A stretch of 5,179 nt of DNA, taken from positions 1 to 5,179 of the forward strand of contig JABHGH010000030.1 in assembly GCA_018672145.1 (NCBI GenBank), in the 5' to 3' direction. The first letter of the stretch is position 1, and each line of letters opens with the position of its first letter. Of this stretch, positions 1-5,179 are shown piece by piece. Source of the stretch: Flavobacteriaceae bacterium. GTDB lineage: Bacteria > Bacteroidota > Bacteroidia > Flavobacteriales > Flavobacteriaceae. The notes under the pieces were generated by a model. It was not told the DNA's origin. It did not search any database and saw only the letters and a list, made by a program, of their open reading frames with translations. A program made the translations under genes and the position numbers.

Positions 1-526
1 CACCTGAACTCCATAATGGTCCTTGAGCAGCAACCCAAATGATGTTAGAATTGTCGGGGTGAACAATAATTTTAGAAATGTGTTCGGATTTTTTTAGCCC
101 CATGTCCTCCCATGAAGACCCGCCATCATTACTGCGATAAATCCCATGGCCAATGCCAACATGGCGCCCACCAACATTCTCACCTGTTCCAAGCCAAACA
201 ACAGAAGAGTTGCTCGGGTCCAGTGTAATGCAGCCCGTGGAGTAAAATGATTCCTTATCAGTAAGAGGCTTCCAAGTCGTCCCTGCGTTGATTGTTTTCC
301 AGGTTCCACCCGAACCCACAGCAACATACCACACGTTTTCATTGTTGGGGTCTATAGAGATATCCGCAATACGTCCAGACATAAAAGCTGGACCGACACT
401 ACGGAATGAAAATCCCGAAAGTGCAGTTTCTAATATGCTGTCTTTTTTTTGTTCTTCTTGTCCAAAAACAAACAAAGAAATTAAAAATGATATGGTATAA
501 ATTATGTTCTTTAAGAAAGTTTTCAT
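1..526 (-). CDS. Exported BNR/Asp-box (sortilin/VPS10-like) beta-propeller protein, N-terminal part
   Basis: This gene is cut by the left edge of the window; 175 N-terminal residues are visible, reading leftward from the ATG at 526-524 without a stop. Residues 1-22 form a signal peptide (basic MKTFLK start, hydrophobic core, V-F-G before Gln23), so the protein is exported. No lipobox Cys is seen. After a short charged linker comes a repeat protein. A D/H-P-x-N-x-x-x-W-type strand recurs at about residues 57-69, 100-114 and 153-167. Asp-box motifs occur at 77-85 (degenerate, KTINAGTTW) and 131-139 (RSNDGGSSW), 54 residues apart, as in BNR propeller blades. The segments SVGPAFMSGRI and GTGENVGGRHVG closely resemble the N-terminus of large (roughly 900-1000 aa) Bacteroidota proteins annotated as glycosyl hydrolase or VPS10/sortilin-domain proteins. 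Enzymatic activity is unproven for that group; the fold is the safe call. It is transcribed divergently from rlmD. Confidence 0.85.
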   Translation of the reverse strand, partial: MKTFLKNIIYTISFLISLFVFGQEEQKKDSILETALSGFSFRSVGPAFMSGRIADISIDPNNENVWYVAVGSGGTWKTINAGTTWKPLTDKESFYSTGCITLDPSNSSVVWLGTGENVGGRHVGIGHGIYRSNDGGSSWEDMGLKKSEHISKIIVHPDNSNIIWVAAQGPLWSSG

Positions 527-551
527 GTCTATGATTTTAGGATTGAAAGAA

Positions 552-580
552 TAAACTTACGAATTATATAATTATTCAAA
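552..580 (-). promoter_or_regulatory. Possible Bacteroidota-type promoter for the BNR protein gene
   Basis: Read on the minus strand, TTTG (580-577) is followed after 17 bases by TAAGTTTA (559-552). This is a 7-of-8 match to the Bacteroidota -7 consensus TAnnTTTG with a -33 TTTG. The spacer is almost entirely A/T and contains the 12-bp palindrome AATTATATAATT (562-573). Transcription would begin roughly 20 bases upstream of the ATG at 526. No Shine-Dalgarno sequence is visible in the leader, as usual in this phylum. The spacing is at the short end of the known range and the call is by pattern only. Confidence 0.4.
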
Positions 581-588
581 TAATCGGC

Positions 589-617
589 TTTATTACGCGT
601 AAACCTCTCTACTTTTA
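589..617 (+). promoter_or_regulatory. Weak candidate promoter for the rlmD operon
   Basis: TACTTTTA (610-617) matches seven of eight positions of the Bacteroidota -7 box TAnnTTTG. The only upstream partner at plausible spacing is TTTA (589-592, 17 bases away), a poor -33 element. If real, the transcript would start only a few bases before the rlmD ATG at 626, giving a nearly leaderless mRNA. It lies back to back with the divergent promoter candidate without overlapping it. Confidence 0.2.
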
Positions 618-625
618 CAGCCACT

Positions 626-2026
626 ATGAAAACAAAACAAACAGTCAAGCTTTCGATCACTGGAATCGCTGCTAAAGGAAAAGCCATTGCACGAACCTCA
701 GATGGTATCGTTGTGTTTATAGAGGGAGGAGTCCCCGGGGATCTCGCTTTAGTATACCTCTATAAAAAAAGACGTAGCTATTTTGAAGGGCGTGTGGAAA
801 AGATTATAACACCAAGTCCTGATCGTTTAGATCCAAAATGTGATCATTTTGGCGTTTGTGGTGGCTGTCAATGGCAACATCTCAGCTATGAAGCACAACT
901 TTCGCACAAGCAAGAAGAGGTGCATCAAAATTTTAAGAAAATTGGCAACCTTGATTTTCCTGATCTACAACCAATTTTGGGCAGTAAAGATATTTTTGAA
1001 TATCGAAACAAAATGGAATATAGCTTTTCGAATAGTCGTTGGCTTACAAAAGAAGAAATAGAAACGGGTGAGGCTATCAACCGCAATGCCTTAGGGTTTC
1101 ATAAACCTAGAATGTGGGATAAAATTGTGCATGTTGAGCAATGCCATTTGCAACCTGAACCAGGAAATGAAATTCGAAATTTTATTCATTCCTATGCGCA
1201 AGAAAACCAACTCGATTATTTCAATCTCAAAATGAAAGAAGGGTTCTTACGAAATGTGATGCTACGTATTTCATCCACTGGGCAAGTAATGGTTGTTGTT
1301 CAGCTTTTTGAAGAAAGAAAATCAGCACGAGAGGGCCTTCTTCACGCACTAAAAGAGAATTTCCCACAAATCAGTTCCCTTCATTACATCATCAATCAAA
1401 AAGAAAATGATAGTTTTTACGATCAAGAGATTGTTTGCTTTGATGGATCCCCCTATATTGAAGAGGAAATGAATGGTTTAACATTTCAGATTACTCCCAA
1501 AGCTTTTTATCAAACCAATTCAATGCAAGCACATGAGCTGTATAAAGTTGTACGAAAGTTGGCTGGACTCGAAGGCTCGGAAACAGTTTATGATCTATAC
1601 ACTGGTCTAGGAACAATTGCACAATTTATTGCAAAAGATGCTAAACATGTTGTTGGCATCGAGGCAATTCCTGAAGCGATTGCCGCAGCAAAAGAGAACG
1701 CTAAGCGCAACAAACTTTCAAACGTGACTTTTGCCGTTGGCGATATGAAAAAAGTTTTTACAGATTCTTTTATCGAAAAAAATGGAAGGCCGGAAGTCAT
1801 CATTACCGATCCCCCTCGTGAGGGTATGCATAAGGATGTCGTGAAACAATTGACAAAGATTCAACCTGAACGAATCGTCTATGTGAGTTGTAATTCGGCT
1901 ACGCAAGCACGTGATTTAGAGATGTTGAAGGACACATATTCAATCACATATGTACAACCAGTGGATATGTTTCCTCACACACAGCACGTTGAAAATGTTG
2001 TACTTTTGAAAAGAAACCATGGCTAA
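626..2026 (+). CDS. rlmD: 23S rRNA (uracil-5-)-methyltransferase RlmD (RumA/TrmA family)
   Basis: The 466-residue protein uses S-adenosylmethionine to methylate C5 of a uridine in 23S rRNA, classically U1939, in the cytoplasm. Residues 1-62 form the RNA-binding TRAM domain. Cys72, Cys78 and Cys81 (C-x5-C-x2-C) plus Cys173 reproduce the four [4Fe-4S] ligands of E. coli RlmD. The methyltransferase domain fills the C-terminal part: FYQTN at 294-298, SAM loop DLYTGLGT at 323-330, acidic GIEA at 344-347, DPPR at 395-398, the nucleophile Cys422 in YVSCN, and the probable general base Glu456 in HTQHVENVV. All catalytic elements are intact and the length is normal. The ATG at 626 places the TRAM domain right at the N-terminus. 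The stop overlaps the next gene by 8 bases. The family also contains RlmC and dual-specificity RlmCD, so the exact target uridine is inferred rather than shown; the Fe-S cysteines alone do not settle it. Confidence 0.93.
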   Translation: MKTKQTVKLSITGIAAKGKAIARTSDGIVVFIEGGVPGDLALVYLYKKRRSYFEGRVEKIITPSPDRLDPKCDHFGVCGGCQWQHLSYEAQLSHKQEEVHQNFKKIGNLDFPDLQPILGSKDIFEYRNKMEYSFSNSRWLTKEEIETGEAINRNALGFHKPRMWDKIVHVEQCHLQPEPGNEIRNFIHSYAQENQLDYFNLKMKEGFLRNVMLRISSTGQVMVVVQLFEERKSAREGLLHALKENFPQISSLHYIINQKENDSFYDQEIVCFDGSPYIEEEMNGLTFQITPKAFYQTNSMQAHELYKVVRKLAGLEGSETVYDLYTGLGTIAQFIAKDAKHVVGIEAIPEAIAAAKENAKRNKLSNVTFAVGDMKKVFTDSFIEKNGRPEVIITDPPREGMHKDVVKQLTKIQPERIVYVSCNSATQARDLEMLKDTYSITYVQPVDMFPHTQHVENVVLLKRNHG

Positions 2027-2480
2027 GGTTCGTTATTTATTTTACATCATGATAGTGTTCGCAAGTTGCGAACCCGATGATATTTGTGGTGAAGTAAATG
2101 CAAGAACTCCTCAAATTGTTTTTCGCATCTATGATGCATCGCAGCCCACACAACTAAAGTCTATTGACACGCTACGTGTTGTAGGCGCAGGTCAAGATGA
2201 TGGTTTCGAATTTTTAAATGTAGATTCCATTGCCATTCCCTTACGAGTAGACGCGTCAAAAACCACTTTTGGCTTCACAAATACGATAAACGCCACCGAT
2301 AGCATACACCTTTCATATGAAACGAATGACTTGTATTTGAATAGAGCATGTGGTTTTCGCACAATCTTTTCACTTGATGAAGCAACAACATCTGCGCCTG
2401 CTCAATGGATACAGTCCATTGAAATCTTGCAAAATGAGATTCTAATTGATACACTCACACATGTCAAGATCTATCATTAA
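2019..2480 (+). CDS. Small envelope lipoprotein, DUF6452-like
   Basis: This is a 153-residue protein of unknown function. Residues 1-16 form a short lipoprotein signal sequence ending in a lipobox-like FASC, so Cys17 would be lipidated. It is followed by an acidic stretch (E-P-D-D); acidic residues just after the lipidated Cys are reported in surface-export signals of some Bacteroidota lipoproteins, but the match is not exact. The mature part is beta-rich by pattern, with alternating hydrophobic residues such as PQIVFRIYDA at 31-40. Two further cysteines, Cys23 and Cys111 (in RACGFRTIF), could form a disulfide in the periplasm. Size, the early CEPDDIC motif, the RACGFR motif and the position directly after rlmD fit the flavobacterial family I recall as DUF6452; this is recognition from memory, not a search. 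The start at 2019 overlaps the rlmD stop by 8 bases, implying cotranscription and probably translational coupling. The next ATG (residue 11) would destroy the signal sequence. Confidence 0.8.
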   Translation: MAKVRYLFYIMIVFASCEPDDICGEVNARTPQIVFRIYDASQPTQLKSIDTLRVVGAGQDDGFEFLNVDSIAIPLRVDASKTTFGFTNTINATDSIHLSYETNDLYLNRACGFRTIFSLDEATTSAPAQWIQSIEILQNEILIDTLTHVKIYH

Positions 2481-3147
2481 ATATTTTCTTTTGTGTGTAG
2501 TTGGTTTTTGCTATGCGCAAGACAGTATCCCAAAATACAAGGAGCGTTACAGCTTGCGACTTGGCATTGACATGAGCAAACCGATCCGCATGATGATTGA
2601 AGAAAACTACAAGGGGTTAGAATTCACCGCCGATTATCGATTAACTCATAATCTTTACTTAGCTAGCGAGATGGGCATGGAGGAAAAGCACGTGATAAGT
2701 GAGGTTCTCGACTTTCAAACATCTGGAAGGTATGCTAAAATTGGTGTCGATATTAATGTATTTAAAAACTGGCAAGGAATGGAAAATCAGCTGCTTACTG
2801 GATTTCGACTTGCAACAAGCAATCATAAACAGCAACTCAATAGCTACTCCATACGACAGTTAGAACATTACTGGCAGGAGGATTTGAACAAAACACCAAC
2901 AGAAGCCATTGTTTATGATGACCTTAACGCAATGTGGCTTGAATTTCTAGTTGGTGTAAAAGCAGAGTTACTCAAAAATATGTATGTAGGACTGAGCGTA
3001 CGCATGCACTATCTGTTAAACGAGAAAGAGATTGATCATTTTGACAATTTATATGTCCCAGGATTTCATAAGGCTTCAGGTGTTAGTCCTTGGGGTGCAG
3101 GTTTAAACTACAGCCTGATGTATCAGTTTCCAATCTTTAAAAAATAA
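2461..3147 (+). CDS. Exported beta-rich protein, probable outer-membrane barrel, DUF6048-like
   Basis: This is a 228-residue protein of unknown function. A signal peptide spans about residues 1-19 (basic start, core IIKYFLLCVVGF, then CYA before Gln20), a signal-peptidase-I type site; Cys17 is not in a lipobox. The rest alternates polar and hydrophobic residues in strand-like blocks (SLRLGIDMSKPIR, GLEFTADYRL, YAKIGVDINVF, EFLVGVKAELL, MYVGLSVRMHYLL) and ends in a strand close to the C-terminus (LNYSLMYQFPIF), as in small outer-membrane beta-barrels. The motif GIDMSKPIR and the location after the small lipoprotein match my memory of the flavobacterial DUF6048 family. I chose the ATG at 2461, giving a 20-base overlap with the upstream gene. 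An in-frame TTG at 2446 would only add five residues ahead of a good signal peptide. No clear terminator follows; 136 bases separate it from rplS. Confidence 0.77.
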   Translation: MSRSIIKYFLLCVVGFCYAQDSIPKYKERYSLRLGIDMSKPIRMMIEENYKGLEFTADYRLTHNLYLASEMGMEEKHVISEVLDFQTSGRYAKIGVDINVFKNWQGMENQLLTGFRLATSNHKQQLNSYSIRQLEHYWQEDLNKTPTEAIVYDDLNAMWLEFLVGVKAELLKNMYVGLSVRMHYLLNEKEIDHFDNLYVPGFHKASGVSPWGAGLNYSLMYQFPIFKK

Positions 3148-3186
3148 AACTATCAAAAGCTTAGGATACAAAACTCTCATTAGGTA

Positions 3187-3216
3187 TTGTACTCTAAAAA
3201 AAAATACATAGTTTAG
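3187..3216 (+). promoter_or_regulatory. Candidate promoter for rplS
   Basis: TTG (3187-3189), a 19-base spacer containing an A9 run, and TAGTTTAG (3209-3216) form an imperfect Bacteroidota-type promoter (-7 consensus TAnnTTTG, one mismatch in the TTTG half). It would start transcription near 3222 and give a leader of about 60 bases before rplS. The upstream operon may also read through, since no terminator is evident after 3147. Confidence 0.35.
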
Positions 3217-3283
3217 CCGACCCTAGGGTCAACCGCTGACGATAGTCGTGAATGTTGTTCTTAGTTATTTTTAGCTAAAAATC
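3217..3283 (+). promoter_or_regulatory. Structured 5' leader of rplS, candidate ribosomal-protein autoregulatory element
   Basis: Three symmetric elements are packed into the bases before the rplS ATG. The first is the 12-bp palindrome GACCCTAGGGTC (3219-3230). The second is a two-step hairpin: outer stem CAAC (3230-3233) with GTTG (3254-3257), inner stem ACGA (3239-3242) with TCGT (3246-3249), separated by an internal loop of 5 and 4 bases. The third is the 16-bp palindrome ATTTTTAGCTAAAAAT (3267-3282), which ends one base before the start codon. Ribosomal protein genes commonly carry mRNA leaders bound by their own product, and comparative genomics has proposed such leaders in flavobacteria. 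Whether this one matches a described family cannot be told here. The structure is seen; the function is inferred. Confidence 0.4.
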
Positions 3284-3634
3284 ATGGAACATTTAATTCA
3301 ATATGTTCAAGACGAATTCGTCGAGAAAAAATCTTTTCCCGCTTTTCAAGCAGGTGATACTATTACCGTTTATTACGAAATCCGTGAAGGAGAAAAAGTA
3401 AGAACCCAGTTCTTTAAAGGAGTTGTTATTCAAATCAAAGGAACAGGAAGCACAAAAACTTTCACAATTCGCAAAATATCTGGAACGGTTGGTGTTGAGC
3501 GTATTTTCCCTTATAATTTACCAACTATTCAAAAAATTGAGGTAAATAATCGTGGAAAAGTTCGCCGATCACGCATTTTCTACTTCCGTGAATTACGTGG
3601 TAAAAAAGCACGTATCAGGGAACGAAAAAACTAA
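3284..3634 (+). CDS. rplS: 50S ribosomal protein L19 (bL19)
   Basis: The 116-residue protein is a full-length bL19 (family usually about 114-120 residues), a large-subunit protein near the interface with the 30S subunit. Hallmarks are FQAGDTITVYYEIREGEKVRTQ at about 21-42 split by the usual beta turns, FKGVVIQIKG (44-53), TFTIRKISGTVGVER (59-73), the basic segment GKVRRSRIFYFREL (91-104) and the Lys/Arg-rich tail GKKARIRERKN. The segment after VERIF reads PYNLPTI where many bacteria have P-L-H-S-P. The ATG at 3284 gives the expected N-terminus; no Shine-Dalgarno sequence is present and the bases before it form an A/T palindrome. It stands as a single-gene unit with its own candidate promoter and a strong terminator, away from the rpsP-rimM-trmD genes that accompany rplS in many bacteria. 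Confidence 0.97.
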   Translation: MEHLIQYVQDEFVEKKSFPAFQAGDTITVYYEIREGEKVRTQFFKGVVIQIKGTGSTKTFTIRKISGTVGVERIFPYNLPTIQKIEVNNRGKVRRSRIFYFRELRGKKARIRERKN

Positions 3635-3651
3635 TCGTACAATCCTAACAT

Positions 3652-3681
3652 AAAAAACCTCCTTTTGGGAGGTTTTTTTTT
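3652..3681 (+). terminator. Strong intrinsic terminator after rplS
   Basis: CCTCC (3658-3662) pairs with GGAGG (3668-3672) around a five-base loop. The stem is extended by six A residues upstream pairing with part of a run of nine T residues (3673-3681). It lies 17 bases after the rplS stop. The A/T symmetry means it could also work against transcription from the right, though no opposing gene is seen. Confidence 0.93.
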
Positions 3682-3723
3682 GCTTTTGAATCAATAATTT
3701 TCATGATTTTATCGAACTTTTTT

Positions 3724-3757
3724 AATGACTTAAAAATCTAGTCATTGGACTATGTCC
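3724..3757 (+). promoter_or_regulatory. Two adjacent inverted repeats upstream of icd, possible operator
   Basis: AATGACT (3724-3730) and AGTCATT (3740-3746) form a 7-bp inverted repeat with a nine-base spacer. Immediately next to it, GGAC-TAT-GTCC (3747-3757) is a second inverted repeat that overlaps the presumed -33 element. With transcription starting near 3787, the first repeat is centred around -52, a usual place for an activator, and the second around -35, a usual place for a repressor or a class II activator. The symmetry is seen; any protein binding is inferred. Confidence 0.35.
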
Positions 3758-3781
3758 TTTGGGGTTGCCGTTGTATATTTG
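3751..3781 (+). promoter_or_regulatory. icd: Bacteroidota-type promoter of icd
   Basis: TATATTTG (3774-3781) is a perfect match to the -7 consensus TAnnTTTG of the Bacteroidota primary sigma factor. Nineteen bases upstream lies TATG (3751-3754), a three-of-four match to the -33 TTTG. A true TTTG at 3758-3761 is only 12 bases away, too close. The start of transcription is expected around 3787, leaving a short, A-rich leader of about 14 bases with no Shine-Dalgarno sequence before the ATG at 3801. Confidence 0.7.
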
Positions 3782-3800
3782 CGCAACCAAAAATTAAAAA

Positions 3801-5027
3801 ATGTCTAAAATTAAGGTTGCTAAACCTGTCGTAGAAATCGATGGCGATGAAATGACTAGAATCATTTGGAAATTCATCAAGGATCAACTCATACTTCCAT
3901 ACCTTGACGTCGAGTTACTGTATTATGATTTGGGATTGGAAAGTCGCGACAAGACAGACGACCAAATCACCGTAGATGCTGCTGAAGCCATCAACAAGTA
4001 TAAAGTTGGCATTAAGTGTGCTACGATTACACCCGATGAAAATCGTGTGACGGAATTTGGCTTAAAGAAAATGTGGCGTTCTCCAAACGGTACCATTCGA
4101 AATATTGTTGGCGGTACTGTATTCCGTGAGCCAATCATTATGAGTAATGTTCCACGCTATGTGCAAGGATGGACAAAGCCCATTTGTATCGGTCGTCATG
4201 CTTTTGGAGATCAATACAAAGCAACTGACACCGTAATTAAAGGGAAAGGCAAACTCACAATGACGTTTACACCCGAAGATGGTAGCGAAGCCAAAACCTG
4301 GGATGTTTATCAATTTCAAGAAGGCGGGGTTGCTATGAGTATGTACAACATTGACTCTTCCATCTATGGATTTGCACGTTCGTGTATGAACCGAGCGCTC
4401 AGCAAAGGGTGGCCTTTGTATTTGAGCACAAAAAACACCATTATGAAAGCTTATGATGGTCGTTTTAAAGATATTTTTGAGGAAGTGTACCAAAACGAAT
4501 TCAAAAGCACATTCGAAAAAGCTGGTATTTCTTATGAGCACAGGCTGATTGACGATATGGTCGCTGCTGCCATGAAGTGGAATGGTGGATTTGTTTGGGC
4601 ATGTAAAAATTATGACGGAGACGTGCAATCAGACACGGTAGCGCAAGGATTTGGCTCTTTGGGGCTGATGACCTCTACATTGGTAACTCCTGATGGTGAA
4701 ATCATGGAAGCAGAAGCTGCTCACGGTACCGTAACACGTCATTACCGCCTTCATCAAAAAGGAGAAGAAACATCGACCAACCCGATCGCTTCTATCTTCG
4801 CTTGGACACGAGGACTGGCGCACCGCGCTAAGCTCGATGACAATAAAGACCTTGCCGAATTTTGCTCCACCCTTGAAAAAGTGTGTATTCAAACGGTTGA
4901 AAAAGGAAAAATGACTAAAGACCTTGCTATACTGATTCATGAGGATAAGCTTTCACGTGAACATTATCTCACCACGCATGAGTTTCTAGGAGCAATCAAA
5001 GAAGAGCTCGAGCAGGCGCTTGCTTAG
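3801..5027 (+). CDS. icd: NADP-dependent isocitrate dehydrogenase, eukaryote-like dimeric type
   Basis: The 408-residue enzyme oxidatively decarboxylates isocitrate to 2-oxoglutarate with reduction of NADP+ (EC 1.1.1.42), a cytoplasmic TCA-cycle step. It aligns by eye almost end to end with human IDH1 (about 414 aa), so it belongs to the eukaryote-like homodimeric subfamily rather than the E. coli-type or the ~740-residue monomeric type. Isocitrate-binding residues are present: Thr77, Ser94, Asn96, Arg100, Arg109, Arg132 (the position mutated in human tumours) and Tyr139. Lys211 in YLSTKNTI is the partner catalytic residue, and Asp251, Asp274 and Asp278 are the metal ligands. The cofactor loop AHGTVTRHY (307-315) carries Arg313 and His314, which mark NADP rather than NAD preference; Asn327 is also conserved. 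The start ATG gives the expected short lead-in before VEIDGDEMTR. It is monocistronic, with its own promoter and terminator. Confidence 0.96.
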   Translation: MSKIKVAKPVVEIDGDEMTRIIWKFIKDQLILPYLDVELLYYDLGLESRDKTDDQITVDAAEAINKYKVGIKCATITPDENRVTEFGLKKMWRSPNGTIRNIVGGTVFREPIIMSNVPRYVQGWTKPICIGRHAFGDQYKATDTVIKGKGKLTMTFTPEDGSEAKTWDVYQFQEGGVAMSMYNIDSSIYGFARSCMNRALSKGWPLYLSTKNTIMKAYDGRFKDIFEEVYQNEFKSTFEKAGISYEHRLIDDMVAAAMKWNGGFVWACKNYDGDVQSDTVAQGFGSLGLMTSTLVTPDGEIMEAEAAHGTVTRHYRLHQKGEETSTNPIASIFAWTRGLAHRAKLDDNKDLAEFCSTLEKVCIQTVEKGKMTKDLAILIHEDKLSREHYLTTHEFLGAIKEELEQALA

Positions 5028-5036
5028 GTAAAAACC

Positions 5037-5051
5037 TTATTATTATTATTA
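5037..5051 (+). repeat. (TTA)5 trinucleotide tract
   Basis: Five perfect TTA units sit between the icd stop codon and its terminator hairpin and continue into TTTTT. The tract is noncoding, so a change in copy number would only alter the distance to the terminator. Confidence 0.85.
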
Positions 5052-5056
5052 TTTTT

Positions 5057-5086
5057 AAGCAACTTCATAGAGGTTGCTTTTTTTTT
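5057..5086 (+). terminator. Intrinsic terminator after icd
   Basis: AAGCAAC (5057-5063) pairs with GTTGCTT (5073-5079). The stem can extend by three more pairs (one of them G-U) around an ATA loop, and it runs into nine T residues (5078-5086). It lies about 30 bases after the icd stop. Confidence 0.92.
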
Positions 5087-5093
5087 ATACATT

Positions 5094-5150
5094 TGTTAGG
5101 TAATTCAGACCCAAATCTGATGATAATTATGCCCAACCTACGACCTAACA
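5094..5150. repeat. Nested inverted repeat in the gene-free right end
   Basis: TGTTAGGT (5094-5101) and ACCTAACA (5143-5150) are perfect 8-bp inverted arms 41 bases apart. Inside them, TCAGA (5105-5109) and TCTGA (5116-5120) form a second small inverted repeat. No coding frame of any length is supported between 5087 and 5179. This could be part of a regulatory region for a gene beyond the right edge, or chance. Confidence 0.4.
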
Positions 5151-5179
5151 CCATTTATTGATCGGATTCTTTTCAATCC

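Noticed and set aside
94..342. 82-codon minus-strand frame in the left part
   Set aside because: It is in another frame of the same strand as the BNR protein gene, whose frame carries Asp-boxes and a signal peptide; both cannot be coding here.
443..450. T8 run (A8 in the coding strand) just after the signal peptide of the BNR gene, as a possible phase-variation switch
   Set aside because: Runs of this length are common by chance in AT-rich genomes, and here they simply encode Gln-Lys-Lys. There is no supporting evidence such as an alternate frame.
288..500. 70-codon plus-strand frame opposite the BNR gene
   Set aside because: It is antisense to the well-supported exported protein and has no features of its own.
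2446..2460. In-frame TTG as an earlier start of the DUF6048-like gene
   Set aside because: It would add MIHSH before an ideal signal peptide and use a rare start codon; the ATG at 2461 is better.
3758..3761. TTTG as the -33 element of icd
   Set aside because: It is a perfect tetramer but only 12 bases from the -7 box, well short of the usual spacing of roughly 17-23; TATG at 3751 fits better.
4062..4628. 188-codon open frame on the minus strand inside icd
   Set aside because: It lies entirely antisense to a clearly conserved enzyme, the product has no recognisable motif or signal, and it has no promoter. It is a shadow of icd codon usage.
4629..4940. 103-codon minus-strand frame inside icd
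   Set aside because: It is antisense to conserved icd sequence and shows no family resemblance.
5138..5179. Short minus-strand frames entering from the right edge (stops at 5145-5147 and 5138-5140)
   Set aside because: Only 10-13 residues are visible, with nothing recognisable and no terminator for them. A gene tail is possible but cannot be supported.

Overview
The window looks like a chromosomal stretch from an AT-rich member of the Bacteroidota, most likely Flavobacteriia/Flavobacteriales. Four observations support this. The icd gene has a textbook Bacteroidota -7 box (TATATTTG, matching TAnnTTTG). The start codons lack Shine-Dalgarno sequences and several have A/T-rich leaders. Signal peptides are followed by Gln, and one short protein has a lipobox. 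Finally, rlmD is followed by a small lipoprotein and a beta-rich exported protein that resemble the DUF6452 and DUF6048 families of flavobacteria. I cannot name a genus.

Layout. Positions 1-526 (minus strand) hold the first 175 residues of an exported BNR/Asp-box (sortilin/VPS10-like) beta-propeller protein that runs off the left edge. A 99-bp divergent intergenic region (527-625) separates it from a plus-strand, translationally overlapping trio: rlmD (626-2026, 23S rRNA m5U methyltransferase), a DUF6452-like lipoprotein (2019-2480) and a DUF6048-like exported protein, probably a beta-barrel (2461-3147). A 136-bp gap follows. It contains a probable promoter and an inverted-repeat-rich leader, a candidate autoregulatory mRNA leader, in front of rplS (3284-3634, ribosomal protein bL19). 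A strong intrinsic terminator (3652-3681) ends rplS. Next come two adjacent inverted repeats, a good Bacteroidota promoter, and icd (3801-5027), an NADP-dependent isocitrate dehydrogenase of the eukaryote-like ~410-residue dimeric subfamily, which has its own terminator (5057-5086). The last ~90 bases hold no supported gene, only a nested inverted repeat.

How the genes fit together. RlmD and bL19 both serve the 50S subunit, and Icd is the TCA-cycle enzyme supplying NADPH and 2-oxoglutarate. The two small proteins after rlmD are envelope proteins whose coupling to an rRNA methyltransferase gene has no obvious explanation. No mobile element, CRISPR array, tRNA, rRNA or defence gene is visible. 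This is largely housekeeping sequence. The points most worth a second look are the rplS leader, the uncharacterised lipoprotein/exported-protein pair, and the symmetric elements upstream of icd.
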